64,000 nt of DNA from Corynebacterium freneyi (GTDB taxonomy: Bacteria; Actinomycetota; Actinomycetes; Mycobacteriales; Mycobacteriaceae). Both the position numbers and the translations under genes were made by a program. Of the stretch, positions 43,441-52,675 are shown one piece after another. The stretch is from the NCBI RefSeq assembly GCF_030408835.1, contig NZ_CP047357.1:62001-126000 (forward strand), given 5' to 3'. Every line of letters begins with the position of its first letter. The first letter of the stretch is position 1. The notes beneath the pieces are model-generated. The model had not been told where the DNA came from. It saw only the letters and a program-made list of their open reading frames with translations, and did not search any database.

Positions 43441-45366
43441 GTGAACACCTCCACCGATTCCGTCAATCCCACCGCCGCGTCGTCCGCCTCCGCGGGCGCC
43501 GGGGCGATCGACCCGGCCGAGGGCATGGTCGTCCAGCGGGTGCTGTTCGCCCCGCCGGCCGATTGGATCGACTCGGACCTGTACTACACGGTCAAGGCCG
43601 GTTCCGGCGCGGGAGCCGGCGTCGGCGGCGGGGTGACGCCGTCGCGCACGGCCATCGAGCTGGCGCCGCACACGACGGTGGCCACCGACACCTACTTCGG
43701 TCGTTTCCGCGCCTCCCAGTGGCAGCGGTGGACGACGATTCCCGAGGTCACCATCCGCGGCCGCGTCACCGGCGACGTCCGCGTCCGCGCGTACACGGAG
43801 GACATCGGCGGCCACCTGCGCCTGGAGGCGTCGCACGCCCGGGCATCGGCGGCCGACATCGCCGCCTCCCCCGAGGCCGAGGTGGAACTGACCGTGCCCC
43901 TGGACCGCTTCGCCGACGGCGGCGCCATCCACGTGGTCGTCGACTCCGCCGACGCCGGCGGATCGGTCGCCGACCTGCGCTACACCGTCGCCGCCGACCA
44001 GGTGCGGCGGGACCTGCCGACGGACATCGTCATCTGCTCCTACAACCGCCCCGTCGACTGCGCCAACACCGTCGCCACCCTGGCCGACGACCTCGCCGCC
44101 CTCGACCGCGTGCGCACCATCCGCGTCGTCGACCAGGGCGACCAACACCCCGAAGACCAGCCCGAATTTCAGCGGGCCCGGGACATCCTGGGCGAGCGGC
44201 TGAACGTCGTCAAGCAACCGAACCTGGGCGGCGCCGGAGGATTCTCCCGCGGCATGCGCGACGCCACCGCCGCCGGCGACTGCCAGATCCTGCTCACCGA
44301 CGACGACATCCGCCCCGAACCGGAAACCACCCTGCGACTGTCCGCGCTGGCCTGCTGCGCCGCCAAGCCCATGCTGCTCGGCGCGCAAATGCTGTTCCTG
44401 TACAACCCCACGCACCTGTTCCGCACCGGCGAGGTCTACGACTGGAAGACCCTCACCGTCCTGGAAAACGACGACCTGTACTCCAAGGCCGACGTCGACG
44501 TCCGCGACCACCACCAGCTGCGCCGCCTCGGCGTCGACTACAACGCCTGGTGGACCTGCCTGGTGCCGTCGGAAGTCGTGGAAAAGATCGGCCTGGCGCT
44601 GCCGCTGTTCTTCCAGTACGACGACATCGACTTCGGCTACCGCGCCGCCAAAGCCGGCTACCCCACCGACACCGTGCCCGGCGCCGCCGTGTGGCACGCC
44701 GACTTCTACTGGAAGGACGTCGAAAACGCCGCCCAGTACTTCGGCCTGCGCAACGGGCTCATCGCCACGTCCATCCACGGCCCGGTGACCGCCAAGGACA
44801 TGGTGGGCACCGTCACCCGCCGCATCCTGTCGAGCATCGTGTCCATGCGCTACGGCCTGGCCTGGACGCAGATGGAGGCGGTCAAGGACATGCTGCGCGG
44901 ACCGTCCGTGCTCGCCGAGGCCTCCCAGGGCGACTTCGGGCGCATTTCCGCCGGCCGCGCCGACTACCCCGAGACCAAGCTGCTGCCGCTGTCCGACATG
45001 CCCGCCGGCCTGACCCCCGTGCGCCCGCCGACGCGCGAAATCGCCAGCGAAGACCAGACCTTCGCCAAGCGCGTGGCGTACACCCAGCTGGGCAAGAAGC
45101 GCCCCGGCCCAGTCGCCGTCGCCTTCGAGGACGCCTTCTGGTGGCACATCTCCACCTTCGACGAAGTGTGGGTCACCGACGCCTCGCAGTCCGGCGTGCG
45201 CCGCCTCGTCCGCGACCGCGACCGTGAGCTGGCGCTGCGCTCGGAACTCATCGGCCTCATGCGCCGCCTGAACTCCGAATGGGATTCCGTCCGCGACCGG
45301 TGGCGCGCCGCCGTGCCGACCCTGACCGACGCCGACAACTGGGAGAAGTTCTTCGAAGGCGAGTAG
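43441..45366 (+). CDS. glfT2: Galactofuranosyltransferase GlfT2
   Basis: 641 aa from a GTG, matching the family length of about 637. N-terminal beta domain (about 20-190), then GT-A fold with the metal triad DDD (287-289), WW pair in YNAWWTC (370-371), catalytic DDID (394-397) and His419 in WHADFYWKD, then a helical C-terminus. It polymerises the galactan with alternating beta-1,5 and beta-1,6 Galf units on the lipid carrier, after GlfT1. The 11-mer at 44205 encodes NVVKQ next to the conserved PNLGGAGGF loop. Confidence 0.96.
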   Translation: MNTSTDSVNPTAASSASAGAGAIDPAEGMVVQRVLFAPPADWIDSDLYYTVKAGSGAGAGVGGGVTPSRTAIELAPHTTVATDTYFGRFRASQWQRWTTIPEVTIRGRVTGDVRVRAYTEDIGGHLRLEASHARASAADIAASPEAEVELTVPLDRFADGGAIHVVVDSADAGGSVADLRYTVAADQVRRDLPTDIVICSYNRPVDCANTVATLADDLAALDRVRTIRVVDQGDQHPEDQPEFQRARDILGERLNVVKQPNLGGAGGFSRGMRDATAAGDCQILLTDDDIRPEPETTLRLSALACCAAKPMLLGAQMLFLYNPTHLFRTGEVYDWKTLTVLENDDLYSKADVDVRDHHQLRRLGVDYNAWWTCLVPSEVVEKIGLALPLFFQYDDIDFGYRAAKAGYPTDTVPGAAVWHADFYWKDVENAAQYFGLRNGLIATSIHGPVTAKDMVGTVTRRILSSIVSMRYGLAWTQMEAVKDMLRGPSVLAEASQGDFGRISAGRADYPETKLLPLSDMPAGLTPVRPPTREIASEDQTFAKRVAYTQLGKKRPGPVAVAFEDAFWWHISTFDEVWVTDASQSGVRRLVRDRDRELALRSELIGLMRRLNSEWDSVRDRWRAAVPTLTDADNWEKFFEGE

Positions 45367-45448
45367 CCGGTCGCCGGCCACCGATCATTGACCACCGATC
45401 GCCCGCCGACGATCGGCGGAGGCCGGGACATCCGCGGCTCCATGCTGT

Positions 45449-45481
45449 ATTCATGTTTACTCAACGCAGTAAATCATGAAT
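45449..45481. promoter_or_regulatory. AT-rich inverted repeat between glfT2 and the next gene
   Basis: ATTCATGTTTACT (45449-45461) faces AGTAAATCATGAAT (45468-45481); the arms match except for one extra T. It is followed by TTTC. It could be an operator for the downstream gene or a terminator for glfT2. The AT richness is exceptional in this window. Confidence 0.55.
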
Positions 45482-45506
45482 TTTCGGAACGGAGTCGTCG
45501 TCCGGC

Positions 45507-46646
45507 ATGACCATTCCCACACCTTCGCCCGACACGGGTGACAAAACCCGCAAACTGCTCATCGCCGTTCTGGTGCTGCTGGTGCTCGTCCTGGTCCTGG
45601 CGCTGTTCCTCATCGTTCGGATTGCCGGGGACCGAAACGGAGAATTCGGAGCGGACGGGGGAGGGCAGGCGTCGTCAAGCGATGGCGACGCGGCGCAGAC
45701 CCCGGAGGAGCGGGCCGTGGCCGCGTACAAGGAGGTGCTGGCCAACCCGGAGCCGCTGCAGACCGACCTCGGCGAGGAAACTCCCAGCGGAGTGCTGCGG
45801 TACGCGCTGGTGCATCTCGACGACGGAAACGTGCCGGAGTTGCTGCTGAACTACGGCAGCAGTCTGGTGAGCCCCGACATGGCCGCGATCGTCGTGTACG
45901 GCGTCGACGACGACGGCCGGAAGATCCAGTTCCCCAACGCCTACTACGACGGGATCGGCTCGAACGGTGCCGAGGTGAGGGTCACGTTGCGAGCCACCCG
46001 GCAGCCCGGCATGTTCTCCGCCAAGAGTTTGTTGCTTGAGGACGTGCACGAGCAGATGCAGGTGACGCGGCAGGGCAATGAGCTGGTGGAACAGCCCGCA
46101 GAGCCGGAGGTAGATGAATTTGAACAGCTGACGTGGACCCCGGCCGACGATCTGGGCGCCATCGAGGCCATTGCCGACGGCGGCGCCGCGCAGGGTTCGG
46201 ATTCTGACGGCGCCGGTGCCGACGGAGCCGATGGCGGACCGAATCCGACGCCGGGGCAGCGGGCCCCGGGGGAGCGCCCGGGCTCGGGCTCAAGCTCGGA
46301 GGAGTCACGCAACGCCGCCAGCGGCGAGCAGACCGTGACCGGCACCGTGAAGATTTTCCGGAACCGAGCCGAGGTCGCCGACTACCAGCAGCTTCCGGAC
46401 CCCAATCCGAGCACGCCCGACAACCGGAAATTCGCGATCCTGGTTCTCGACGAGCCGACCGACGTGACGGCCAAGGTCGTGGGCGGTGGGAGCGAAACAC
46501 GGACGGTCGAGCACGTCGTCATCAACCCGGACCGTCACGACGACGGCGAGAAGGTGACCATCACCTTCTCCGCCGACGACACGTACTGGCCGTCGGACAC
46601 GGGCATTCCCTTCGGGCTCGCGGTCGAAGACGGCGCGAAGGGCTGA
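45507..46646 (+). CDS. Membrane-anchored protein of unknown function
   Basis: 379 aa. A short cytosolic N-terminus, one helix (about 17-40, KLLIAVLVLLVLVLVLALF), then an outer region: a globular part (about 65-215), a Gly/Asp/Pro linker (about 225-280) and a second beta-rich part (TVTGTVKIFRNRAEVADY onward). No family recognised. Convergent with glfT1, stop codons 9 bp apart. The 11-mer at 45670 encodes ASSS. Confidence 0.7.
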   Translation: MTIPTPSPDTGDKTRKLLIAVLVLLVLVLVLALFLIVRIAGDRNGEFGADGGGQASSSDGDAAQTPEERAVAAYKEVLANPEPLQTDLGEETPSGVLRYALVHLDDGNVPELLLNYGSSLVSPDMAAIVVYGVDDDGRKIQFPNAYYDGIGSNGAEVRVTLRATRQPGMFSAKSLLLEDVHEQMQVTRQGNELVEQPAEPEVDEFEQLTWTPADDLGAIEAIADGGAAQGSDSDGAGADGADGGPNPTPGQRAPGERPGSGSSSEESRNAASGEQTVTGTVKIFRNRAEVADYQQLPDPNPSTPDNRKFAILVLDEPTDVTAKVVGGGSETRTVEHVVINPDRHDDGEKVTITFSADDTYWPSDTGIPFGLAVEDGAKG

Positions 46647-46655
46647 GGCCGCGAA

Positions 46656-47726
46656 CTACTTCGACGCCTTCGCGGGCGGCTGGTAGCGCTCGAAGTTCTC
46701 GCGGCGGCCGCGGCGGTGCAGCGCCCACCACCGGACGAAACCGGGGACGTCGCGGCGCTGGATGAGGAAGAACCACGCGAAACGCGCGTACTCCTGGGGC
46801 AGGAGCTTGCGCATGCCCGGCTGACTCATCAGGTAGCCGCGGTTGCGGTAGGTGAAGAACCGCTTCGCGTCGTCGTCCGGGTACTGCGTGTGCATGCGGC
46901 CGCCGAGAATGGGGCGGAACTCCGCGGTGCCCGACGGATGCAGGTAGGCGGTGGTCAGGCACGTGCCGAAGCGCAGGCCCGACCGGGCGAGACGGCGGTG
47001 GAACTCGACTTCGTCACCGCGGATGAACAGGCGGTAGTCGGGCACGCCCAGCCGCTCGAGGGACGCGGCGGTGAACAGGGCGCCGTTGAACAGGCTGGCG
47101 ATGCCGGGCAGCAGGTCCCGGTCGGAATCGGTGCACTCCAGGTCGGCGGGCAGCGGCAGCCCGGTGGCGGCCTCCTGGTCGGCGAAACCGGTGAACCACA
47201 CCTCGCCGTCACCGTCCTCCACGCGGGGCAGGTTGGGGTTGGCGCCGTCGGAAAGCAGCTCGGATCGGTTGCGGCGCCACGTCAGGCCGCGACGCAGCGG
47301 GAACGCGAGCTTCTCGGGGTCGTCGATGTCGCACACGACCGGCGACACCTGGTCGAGGTCGTGCCGGGCGGCGCAGTCGTGGAGCTTCTCCAGGACCGTG
47401 ACGTCCTCGGGGCGGCCGTCGTCGTCGGCGCACCAGATCCAGTCGGCGCCGAGCGCCAGCGCGTGGAGCATGCCGTAGGCGAAACCGCCGGCGCCGCCGA
47501 GGTTCGTCTTCGACCCCAGGTAGACCGCCCGCGGGCCGCCGGCGGCCGAATCGTCGATGCCCTCCACCACGGTGCGCACGCGCGGGTCGGCGGCGTTGTC
47601 CACCACGATGATCCAGTCCGGGGTTCGCGTCTGACCGGCGATGACCTCCAGGGAACCGGCCAGCTCCCGCAGGCGGTTGTGCGTGACGACGACGACGGCG
47701 GTGCTGGTATTCGGTCCCTCGCTCAT
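46656..47726 (-). CDS. glfT1: Galactofuranosyltransferase GlfT1
   Basis: 356 aa from ATG 47726. GT-A fold: VVVVTHNRLREL (11-22), KTNLGGAGGFAYG (73-85), metal site CADDDGRPED (99-108), RGDEVEFHRRL for acceptor activation, then helices near the C-terminus. It adds the first two Galf residues to the decaprenyl-linked GlcNAc-Rha primer, before GlfT2. It forms a leftward operon with wzt and wzm, spacing about 30 bp each. Confidence 0.93.
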   Translation of the reverse strand: MSEGPNTSTAVVVVTHNRLRELAGSLEVIAGQTRTPDWIIVVDNAADPRVRTVVEGIDDSAAGGPRAVYLGSKTNLGGAGGFAYGMLHALALGADWIWCADDDGRPEDVTVLEKLHDCAARHDLDQVSPVVCDIDDPEKLAFPLRRGLTWRRNRSELLSDGANPNLPRVEDGDGEVWFTGFADQEAATGLPLPADLECTDSDRDLLPGIASLFNGALFTAASLERLGVPDYRLFIRGDEVEFHRRLARSGLRFGTCLTTAYLHPSGTAEFRPILGGRMHTQYPDDDAKRFFTYRNRGYLMSQPGMRKLLPQEYARFAWFFLIQRRDVPGFVRWWALHRRGRRENFERYQPPAKASK

Positions 47727-47755
47727 GGGCCCATCATCCCACACCGGCGCGGCGG

Positions 47756-48550
47756 CTACAGCGGCCGGTGGCCCCGCTCGCCGCGAATGCGGCGCACCGC
47801 GTCGGCGGCCTCCTTGCCCTCGTACGCCTCGACGACCTCGTCGACCAGACCGGCCTGTCGGATCTGCCCGTGGTCGATCCACAGCGCCGTGTCGCACAAC
47901 TGCGCCAGGAACTCGTTCGAGTGCGACGCGAACACCAGCAAACCCGAACGCTCCACCAGAGCGGTGAGGCGATCGCGGGCTTTGGCCATGAAGGCCGAGT
48001 CGACGGCGCCGATGCCCTCGTCGAGAAGCAGAATCTCCGGCTCGATGGACGTGACCACCCCCAACGCCAACCGCACCCGCATGCCCGTCGAATACGTGCG
48101 CAACGGCATGTGCAGGTAGTCGCCGAGCTCCGTGAACTCCGCGATGTCGTCCAGCTTCTCCTTCATCTGCTTGCGCGTCTGCCCCAGGAACAGACCGCGG
48201 ATGATGATGTTCTCCATGCCGGAGATCTCCGGGTCCATGCCCACGCCCAGGTCGAACACCGGGGCCACCCGGCCGCGGACGTCCGCCGTGCCGCGCGTCG
48301 GCTCGTAAATGCCCGACAACAGGCGCAGCAACGTCGACTTGCCGGCGCCGTTGTGGCCGACCAGCCCCACGCGATCGCCCTCGCGCAAATGCAGGTTGAT
48401 GTCCTTCAACGCCTCGACGACCACCACATTGGAGTCGGTGCGGCCGATCGCACCGCCCGCGGCGCCCAGGAACGCCTTCTTCATCGAGCGGGACTTCGCG
48501 TCGAAAATGGGGAAGTCGACGCACGCGTCGTACGTGTCGATGCTGACCAT
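47756..48550 (-). CDS. wzt: Galactan export ABC ATPase Wzt
   Basis: 264 aa. N-terminal Wzt-type extension (VSIDTYDACVDFPIFDAKSR) before the ATPase: Walker A GHNGAGKST (65-73), signature YSTGMRVRLAL and Walker B EILLLDEGIGAVD. No C-terminal carbohydrate-binding domain, as in the mycobacterial protein. With Wzm it moves the lipid-linked galactan to the outer face of the membrane. Located between wzm and glfT1. Confidence 0.93.
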   Translation of the reverse strand: MVSIDTYDACVDFPIFDAKSRSMKKAFLGAAGGAIGRTDSNVVVVEALKDINLHLREGDRVGLVGHNGAGKSTLLRLLSGIYEPTRGTADVRGRVAPVFDLGVGMDPEISGMENIIIRGLFLGQTRKQMKEKLDDIAEFTELGDYLHMPLRTYSTGMRVRLALGVVTSIEPEILLLDEGIGAVDSAFMAKARDRLTALVERSGLLVFASHSNEFLAQLCDTALWIDHGQIRQAGLVDEVVEAYEGKEAADAVRRIRGERGHRPL

Positions 48551-48577
48551 GATGTGCCTTTCTCGTCCCTTCCCCGA

Positions 48578-49489
48578 CTACACCCAGTAGCTCACGCGCG
48601 ACCGCCACTGGCGCATCGCCAGCAGGGCGAGCAGCAGGCCCACCACCGTGCAGCCCAACACGATCCACCAGTGGTACGCGTCGAGCGGCTGGCCCGTCAA
48701 CGGGGCGCGGATGATCTCCAGGTAGTGGTACAGCGGATTGAGCTCCGCGATGCGGGCTCGCTCCGCGACCGCGCCGCCCTGCTCGTCCAGCGTCTTCGTC
48801 GTCCACACGATCGGCGTCATGTAGAACACCAGCTGAATCATCGACTCCAGCAGGGGAGCCACGTCGCGGTAACGCGTGGCGATGATGCCGAAGAACATGG
48901 TCACCCACACCCCGTTGACCACCAACAGCGCCAACGCCGGAATCGACAGCAGGAAACCCCAGCCCAGATCCGGGCGGAACACCGCCACCAGGATCAGCCA
49001 GATGATCATGTTGTGCGCCAGGAACAGCAGCTGCCGCCACACCAGGCGATACACGTGGACGCTCAACGCCGACGGCAACTGCTTGATCAGGCCCTCGTTT
49101 TCGATGAACACCGTCGCGCCTTCGCGCACGCAGCCGGAAATGAAGCCCCAAATGATCAGGCCGACCGTCACATGCGGCAGGAAGTAGGACAGCTCCTGCT
49201 GGAACAGCAACGAGTACAGCAGCCCCAGGGCGACCGCCATCGCGCCGGTGGCGATGGTGATCCACAGCGGGCCCAACGTCGAACGCCGGTACCGCTGCTT
49301 GATGTCCTGCCAGCCCAGCTCCAGCCACAGCTGCCGCTGCCCGTAGCCGCGGGTCAGATCCGGCCACGCCGCGGAAACCGTGCGCGACCGGGACCGAGGT
49401 GGCGCCGCCACGTCGCCGGCGCCGGTCATCCGAGCGATGTCGGCCCGCAATCCGGTGGTCGGGTGACCTGGTTGTTCTGCGTTAGTCAC
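48578..49489 (-). CDS. wzm: Galactan export ABC permease Wzm
   Basis: 303 aa from GTG 49489. ABC-2 type permease with six membrane helices; ELGWQDIKQRYRRSTLGPLW and LNPLYHYLEIIRAPL are the cytosolic coupling and C-terminal signatures of O-antigen/teichoic/galactan exporters. A longer open frame upstream overlaps the opposite gene and was rejected. First gene of the wzm-wzt-glfT1 operon. Confidence 0.93.
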   Translation of the reverse strand: MTNAEQPGHPTTGLRADIARMTGAGDVAAPPRSRSRTVSAAWPDLTRGYGQRQLWLELGWQDIKQRYRRSTLGPLWITIATGAMAVALGLLYSLLFQQELSYFLPHVTVGLIIWGFISGCVREGATVFIENEGLIKQLPSALSVHVYRLVWRQLLFLAHNMIIWLILVAVFRPDLGWGFLLSIPALALLVVNGVWVTMFFGIIATRYRDVAPLLESMIQLVFYMTPIVWTTKTLDEQGGAVAERARIAELNPLYHYLEIIRAPLTGQPLDAYHWWIVLGCTVVGLLLALLAMRQWRSRVSYWV

Positions 49490-49691
49490 GCCGTCCAACC
49501 TACCCGGCGGGACACCCGCCGCCGTACCCGCCGTCGTATCCGCGGGCGATCGGGGGCATACTGGTTGCCAGTTGAGCGGGCCCCCGGAAGGTTGTGCGGG
49601 GTCCGGCTGCGTCATCGGCGGGTGGGGGCGGTATTCTTGCCCAACCGCCGTGAATCGACGGCATCGGAGTACGCAACCGGAAAGGGTGGTC

Positions 49692-50960
49692 ATGGCTTTC
49701 GACGTGCCCACGACCAGGGGCTACTACTCGTCTCTGTCCGATGGTTGGACGTACCTCAACGGCGGGGAACGCGCCCAGATTCCGGAGCGCGTCCTGTCCA
49801 CCATGACCACCGCGTTCCGCGCCGCCCCGAAGTCCCTTCCGGGCGAGACCGCGACGGGCACCCACTCGCGCGGGCAGGAGGCCGGCATCACCGCCGGGCA
49901 CCAGTTCGCGGCGATGGCGCGCCGGGCGTTCGCCGACGTGGCCGGCGGGCGCGTCGAGGGCGTGGTGCTGGGCCCGTCGCGTGAGGCGCTGGTCCACGTG
50001 CTCCTGCAGGCGATGGGCCGCCGCCTGACGTTGGGCACCGGCATCGTGCTCGCCCGCACGGGTGATCCGGTGTCGCAGGTACCCTTCCGTCGTGCAGCCG
50101 ACATGTTCGGCGCCCGCGTGCGGTACGCGGAGGCCGACCTGTCCACTGGGGCGGTGCCGGCGTGGCAGTTCGAGAATCTCGTCGACGCCGACACCCGCCT
50201 GGTGGTCGTGCCTGCCGCCGACCCGTACATCGGTGCGGTCGCGCCGGTGGCGGAGATTTCCCGCATCGTCCACGCCCAGTCGCGCGCGAAGGTGTTCGTC
50301 GACGCGTCGGCGTATGCGCCGTACCGGGTGGTGGACATGCACCGCATGGGCGCCGACATCGTGCTCCTCGACGCCTCGGCGTGGGGTGGCCCCGAGGTGT
50401 CCGCCCTGGTGTTCCGCGATCCGTCGCTGCTCGACCGCCTGATGTCGATGTCCCTGGTGCCCGACGCACGCGGCCGCCGCCGCCTGGAGGTCACCCCGGT
50501 CGCCCCGTCCCTGCTGGGCGGCGTGTCGGAATCGGTGCGCCACCTCGCCGACCTCGACCCGACCGCGCGGGGCACGCGGCGGCACCGGATCGAGACGTCG
50601 ATGCCGCAGGTGGGCCGTTACTTGACGACGCTGACCTCACGCCTCGTCGACGCGTTGGGCAACTTGGACCAGGTCCACATCGTCGGCATCGACGGCGAAG
50701 CATCCGACGAACCGGGCGCCGCCGACATCGACCGCATCCCCCGCGTGAGCTTCATCGTCGCCGGGGTCCCCGCCGCGACCGTCGTCCGCCGCCTGCTGGA
50801 CAATCACCTGGTCACCAGCGTCGTCAAGCCGGGCGGGTCCGCCCTCCTCGAGGCGATGGGCGTCATGGAGGCCGGCGGCGCCGTCACCGTGGGCCTCCAG
50901 CCGTTCAACACCCCCCACGACGTCGACCAGCTCGTCCGCGCCGTCGCCTCCCTCGGGTAA
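49692..50960 (+). CDS. Class V aminotransferase-fold protein lacking the PLP lysine
   Basis: 422 aa, SufS/NifS-like fold: HSRGQEAGITAGHQFAAMAR, VFVDASAYAPYRVVDMHRMG and NTPHDVDQLVRAV. At the place where class V enzymes have S-x-H-K before a Gly-rich turn, this has DASAWGGPE (227-235) with Trp231 where Lys is expected. It is the counterpart by position of the aminotransferase next to wzm in mycobacteria. Without the Lys it may not hold PLP covalently, so desulfurase or transaminase activity is doubtful. ATG 49692 follows GAAAGGG. The 11-mer at 50819 encodes SVVKPGG. Confidence 0.85.
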   Translation: MAFDVPTTRGYYSSLSDGWTYLNGGERAQIPERVLSTMTTAFRAAPKSLPGETATGTHSRGQEAGITAGHQFAAMARRAFADVAGGRVEGVVLGPSREALVHVLLQAMGRRLTLGTGIVLARTGDPVSQVPFRRAADMFGARVRYAEADLSTGAVPAWQFENLVDADTRLVVVPAADPYIGAVAPVAEISRIVHAQSRAKVFVDASAYAPYRVVDMHRMGADIVLLDASAWGGPEVSALVFRDPSLLDRLMSMSLVPDARGRRRLEVTPVAPSLLGGVSESVRHLADLDPTARGTRRHRIETSMPQVGRYLTTLTSRLVDALGNLDQVHIVGIDGEASDEPGAADIDRIPRVSFIVAGVPAATVVRRLLDNHLVTSVVKPGGSALLEAMGVMEAGGAVTVGLQPFNTPHDVDQLVRAVASLG

Positions 50961-51026
50961 CGCCGGCGGGCCACTCGGGGAGCGGCCGTCGCAAAGCAAC
51001 GACCCGCCCCCGCCCCCGACCGGCCG

Positions 51027-52001
51027 CTACTCGCCGACGACCAGCACGATCTTGCCGGTGACCTCACCGGAATCCAGCAGCTCGTGCGCCTTCGCCGCAT
51101 CGCGAATGTCCATCGTCGCGTGGATCTGCGGCGAAATCGTGCCATCCTCCAACAACGGCCACACCACATCCTCCGTCGACGCCACGATCCGCGCCTTGTC
51201 CGCCAAATCGCGGTACCGCAGCCCCGTCGCCGTGATCGACCCCCGCTTCGACAGCAGACGCCCGATGTTCAGCTCGCCCTTCACGCCGCCCTGCATGCCG
51301 ATGATCACCAAATGCCCGTCCATCGCCAACGCCTTGACGTTGCGGTCCAGGTACTTCGCCCCCATGATGTCCAGGATCACGTCGGCGCCGCCGTGCTCCT
51401 TCAGCACCTCCTCGAACGCCTCCTCGCGGTAATTGATCAGGATGTCCGCCCCCAACTCGCGGCACCGCTCCAGCTTCTCCGCGCTGCCCGCGGTCACCGC
51501 CACCGTCGCGCCCAGCGACTTCGCCAGCTGAATCGCGAACGTGCCGATGCCGCCCGCGCCACCGTGGACCAGCAGCGTGTCGCCCTCCTTCAGGCCCGCC
51601 ACCATCACGATGTTCGAGTACACCGTGCACGCCACCTCAGGCACCGCCACCGCGCGCTCCAGCTCCCAACCCGCCGGCACCGGCAGCAGCTGCCCCGCCG
51701 GCACCGCCGCGTACTCCGCGAAACCGCCGCCCGACAGCAGACAGCACACCTCGTCGCCGACCTGCCAGCCGCCCGCGTCGGCGCCGACCTTCTCGATGAC
51801 GCCCGCGCACTCCAGGCCCAGAATGTCCGTCACGCCCTGCGGCGGCGGGTAGTGGCCGCGGGCCTGCAGAATGTCGGCGCGGTTGACGGCCGCGGCGCGG
51901 ACCTTCACCAGCACCTCGCCATCGCCGATTTCGGGGGTCGGGGCGTCGCGCCACTCCAGGGCTCGGGGGTCGTCGGGGTTGGTCTGGATGATCGCCTTCA
52001 T
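51027..52001 (-). CDS. NAD(P)H quinone oxidoreductase (PIG3-type, zinc-free MDR)
   Basis: 324 aa from ATG 52001. Medium-chain reductase without zinc ligands: AAAVNRADILQARGHYPPP, LECAGVIEKVGADAGGW, NADPH motif HGGAGGIGTFAIQLA. It reduces quinones by one or two electrons. It sits beside the aminotransferase-like gene as in mycobacteria, but a cell-wall role is not shown. Convergent with that gene; an 11-mer (50987-50997) lies between. Confidence 0.9.
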   Translation of the reverse strand: MKAIIQTNPDDPRALEWRDAPTPEIGDGEVLVKVRAAAVNRADILQARGHYPPPQGVTDILGLECAGVIEKVGADAGGWQVGDEVCCLLSGGGFAEYAAVPAGQLLPVPAGWELERAVAVPEVACTVYSNIVMVAGLKEGDTLLVHGGAGGIGTFAIQLAKSLGATVAVTAGSAEKLERCRELGADILINYREEAFEEVLKEHGGADVILDIMGAKYLDRNVKALAMDGHLVIIGMQGGVKGELNIGRLLSKRGSITATGLRYRDLADKARIVASTEDVVWPLLEDGTISPQIHATMDIRDAAKAHELLDSGEVTGKIVLVVGE

Positions 52002-52150
52002 GGAAGCCACCTTATCCACCGCGCGCCCGTTTGTGGTCGGGGTCACGAGGATGGCCGAAGGTCGACGCGAATGGGTGTGGCCGGGGCGTGGTTGGGGTGA
52101 CGGCCGGTGGCGTGGCTACTATTGGGGGGTCCCGCGTGAGCCGCGGGCGG

Positions 52151-52235
52151 GGAAGTGTGGCAGAGCGGCCGAATGCACTCGCCTTGAAAGCGAGCGTCCT
52201 TCACCGGACCGGGGGTTCAAATCCCTCCACTTCCG
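52151..52235 (+). tRNA. tRNA-Ser (anticodon TGA)
   Basis: Acceptor GGAAGTG (52151-52157) pairs with CACTTCC (52228-52234), discriminator G at 52235. Anticodon loop CTTGAAA gives TGA at 52185-52187. Long variable arm as in all tRNA-Ser and T-loop GGTTCAAATCC. CCA is not encoded. Confidence 0.96.
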
Positions 52236-52243
52236 CCGGCGGG

Positions 52244-52274
52244 AAAACCCCTGTTCATTGCGATCAGGGGTTTT
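52244..52274 (+). terminator. Terminator of tRNA-Ser
   Basis: AAAACCCCTG (52244-52253) pairs with CAGGGGTTTT (52265-52274); nine bases after the tRNA. A classic intrinsic terminator, also symmetric for the opposite strand. Confidence 0.85.
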
Positions 52275-52463
52275 CGTGCGTCTACCAGCGGAAACGGCCG
52301 ATTCCCCCGGTCGCGCAGCACGCACTCGGCACGGGAAACGGCGCGAGAATCCCCGGTTTCGTCCCCGCGTCCCCGACCGTGTCCCCACGCGCGGTGGCTT
52401 GGCCGTCTCGAGGCCCGTTTCGGTTGCTTTACGACGCCCGCCGGTGAGTGCGTCGGCGTTATT

Positions 52464-52537
52464 CGACAAATGCAGCCCCTCGATTTCGCGTCCTGGGGTT
52501 ATACCGGCGTTCACCTGGGGTGTGGCTGCATTTGTCG
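52464..52537 (+). repeat. 74-bp palindrome-ended element, copy B
   Basis: Ends CGACAAATGCAGCC and GGCTGCATTTGTCG; here the palindrome extends outward to TTATT...TATAA-like bases. Interior TCCTGGGGTTATACCGGCGT is shared with copies A and C. Preceded 28 bp upstream by the 11-mer at 52426. Confidence 0.85.
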
Positions 52538-52675
52538 TATAAGGGCGCGCGGCCAAGTGCGTGTGGCTAAGGGTGTGTGGCTAAGCGTGTGTGGCTAAGG
52601 GTGCGCGGTTGAGTGCGTGGGCCCGAGTTCGTTTGGGCGAGCGGGTTCGGCGCAGGGTGGTGTGGGTTGGGTGGG

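Noticed and set aside
43315..45381. A 688-codon frame opposite glfT2
   Set aside because: Antisense shadow; glfT2 has all catalytic motifs in the other strand.
16750..48020. Other CGTCG-NN-AAGC matches: CGTCGAGAAGC near 16754 and 48018, CGTCGACAAGC near 42691, CGTCGGCAAGC near 22706
   Set aside because: These lack the Y-V centre and the flanking pattern and occur about as often as chance allows for Val-Asp-Lys or Val-Glu-Lys codons, so they were not counted.
43150..50632. ACTTGACGACG near 43153 and 50620
   Set aside because: One base off the word; perhaps decayed copies, but left out of the count.
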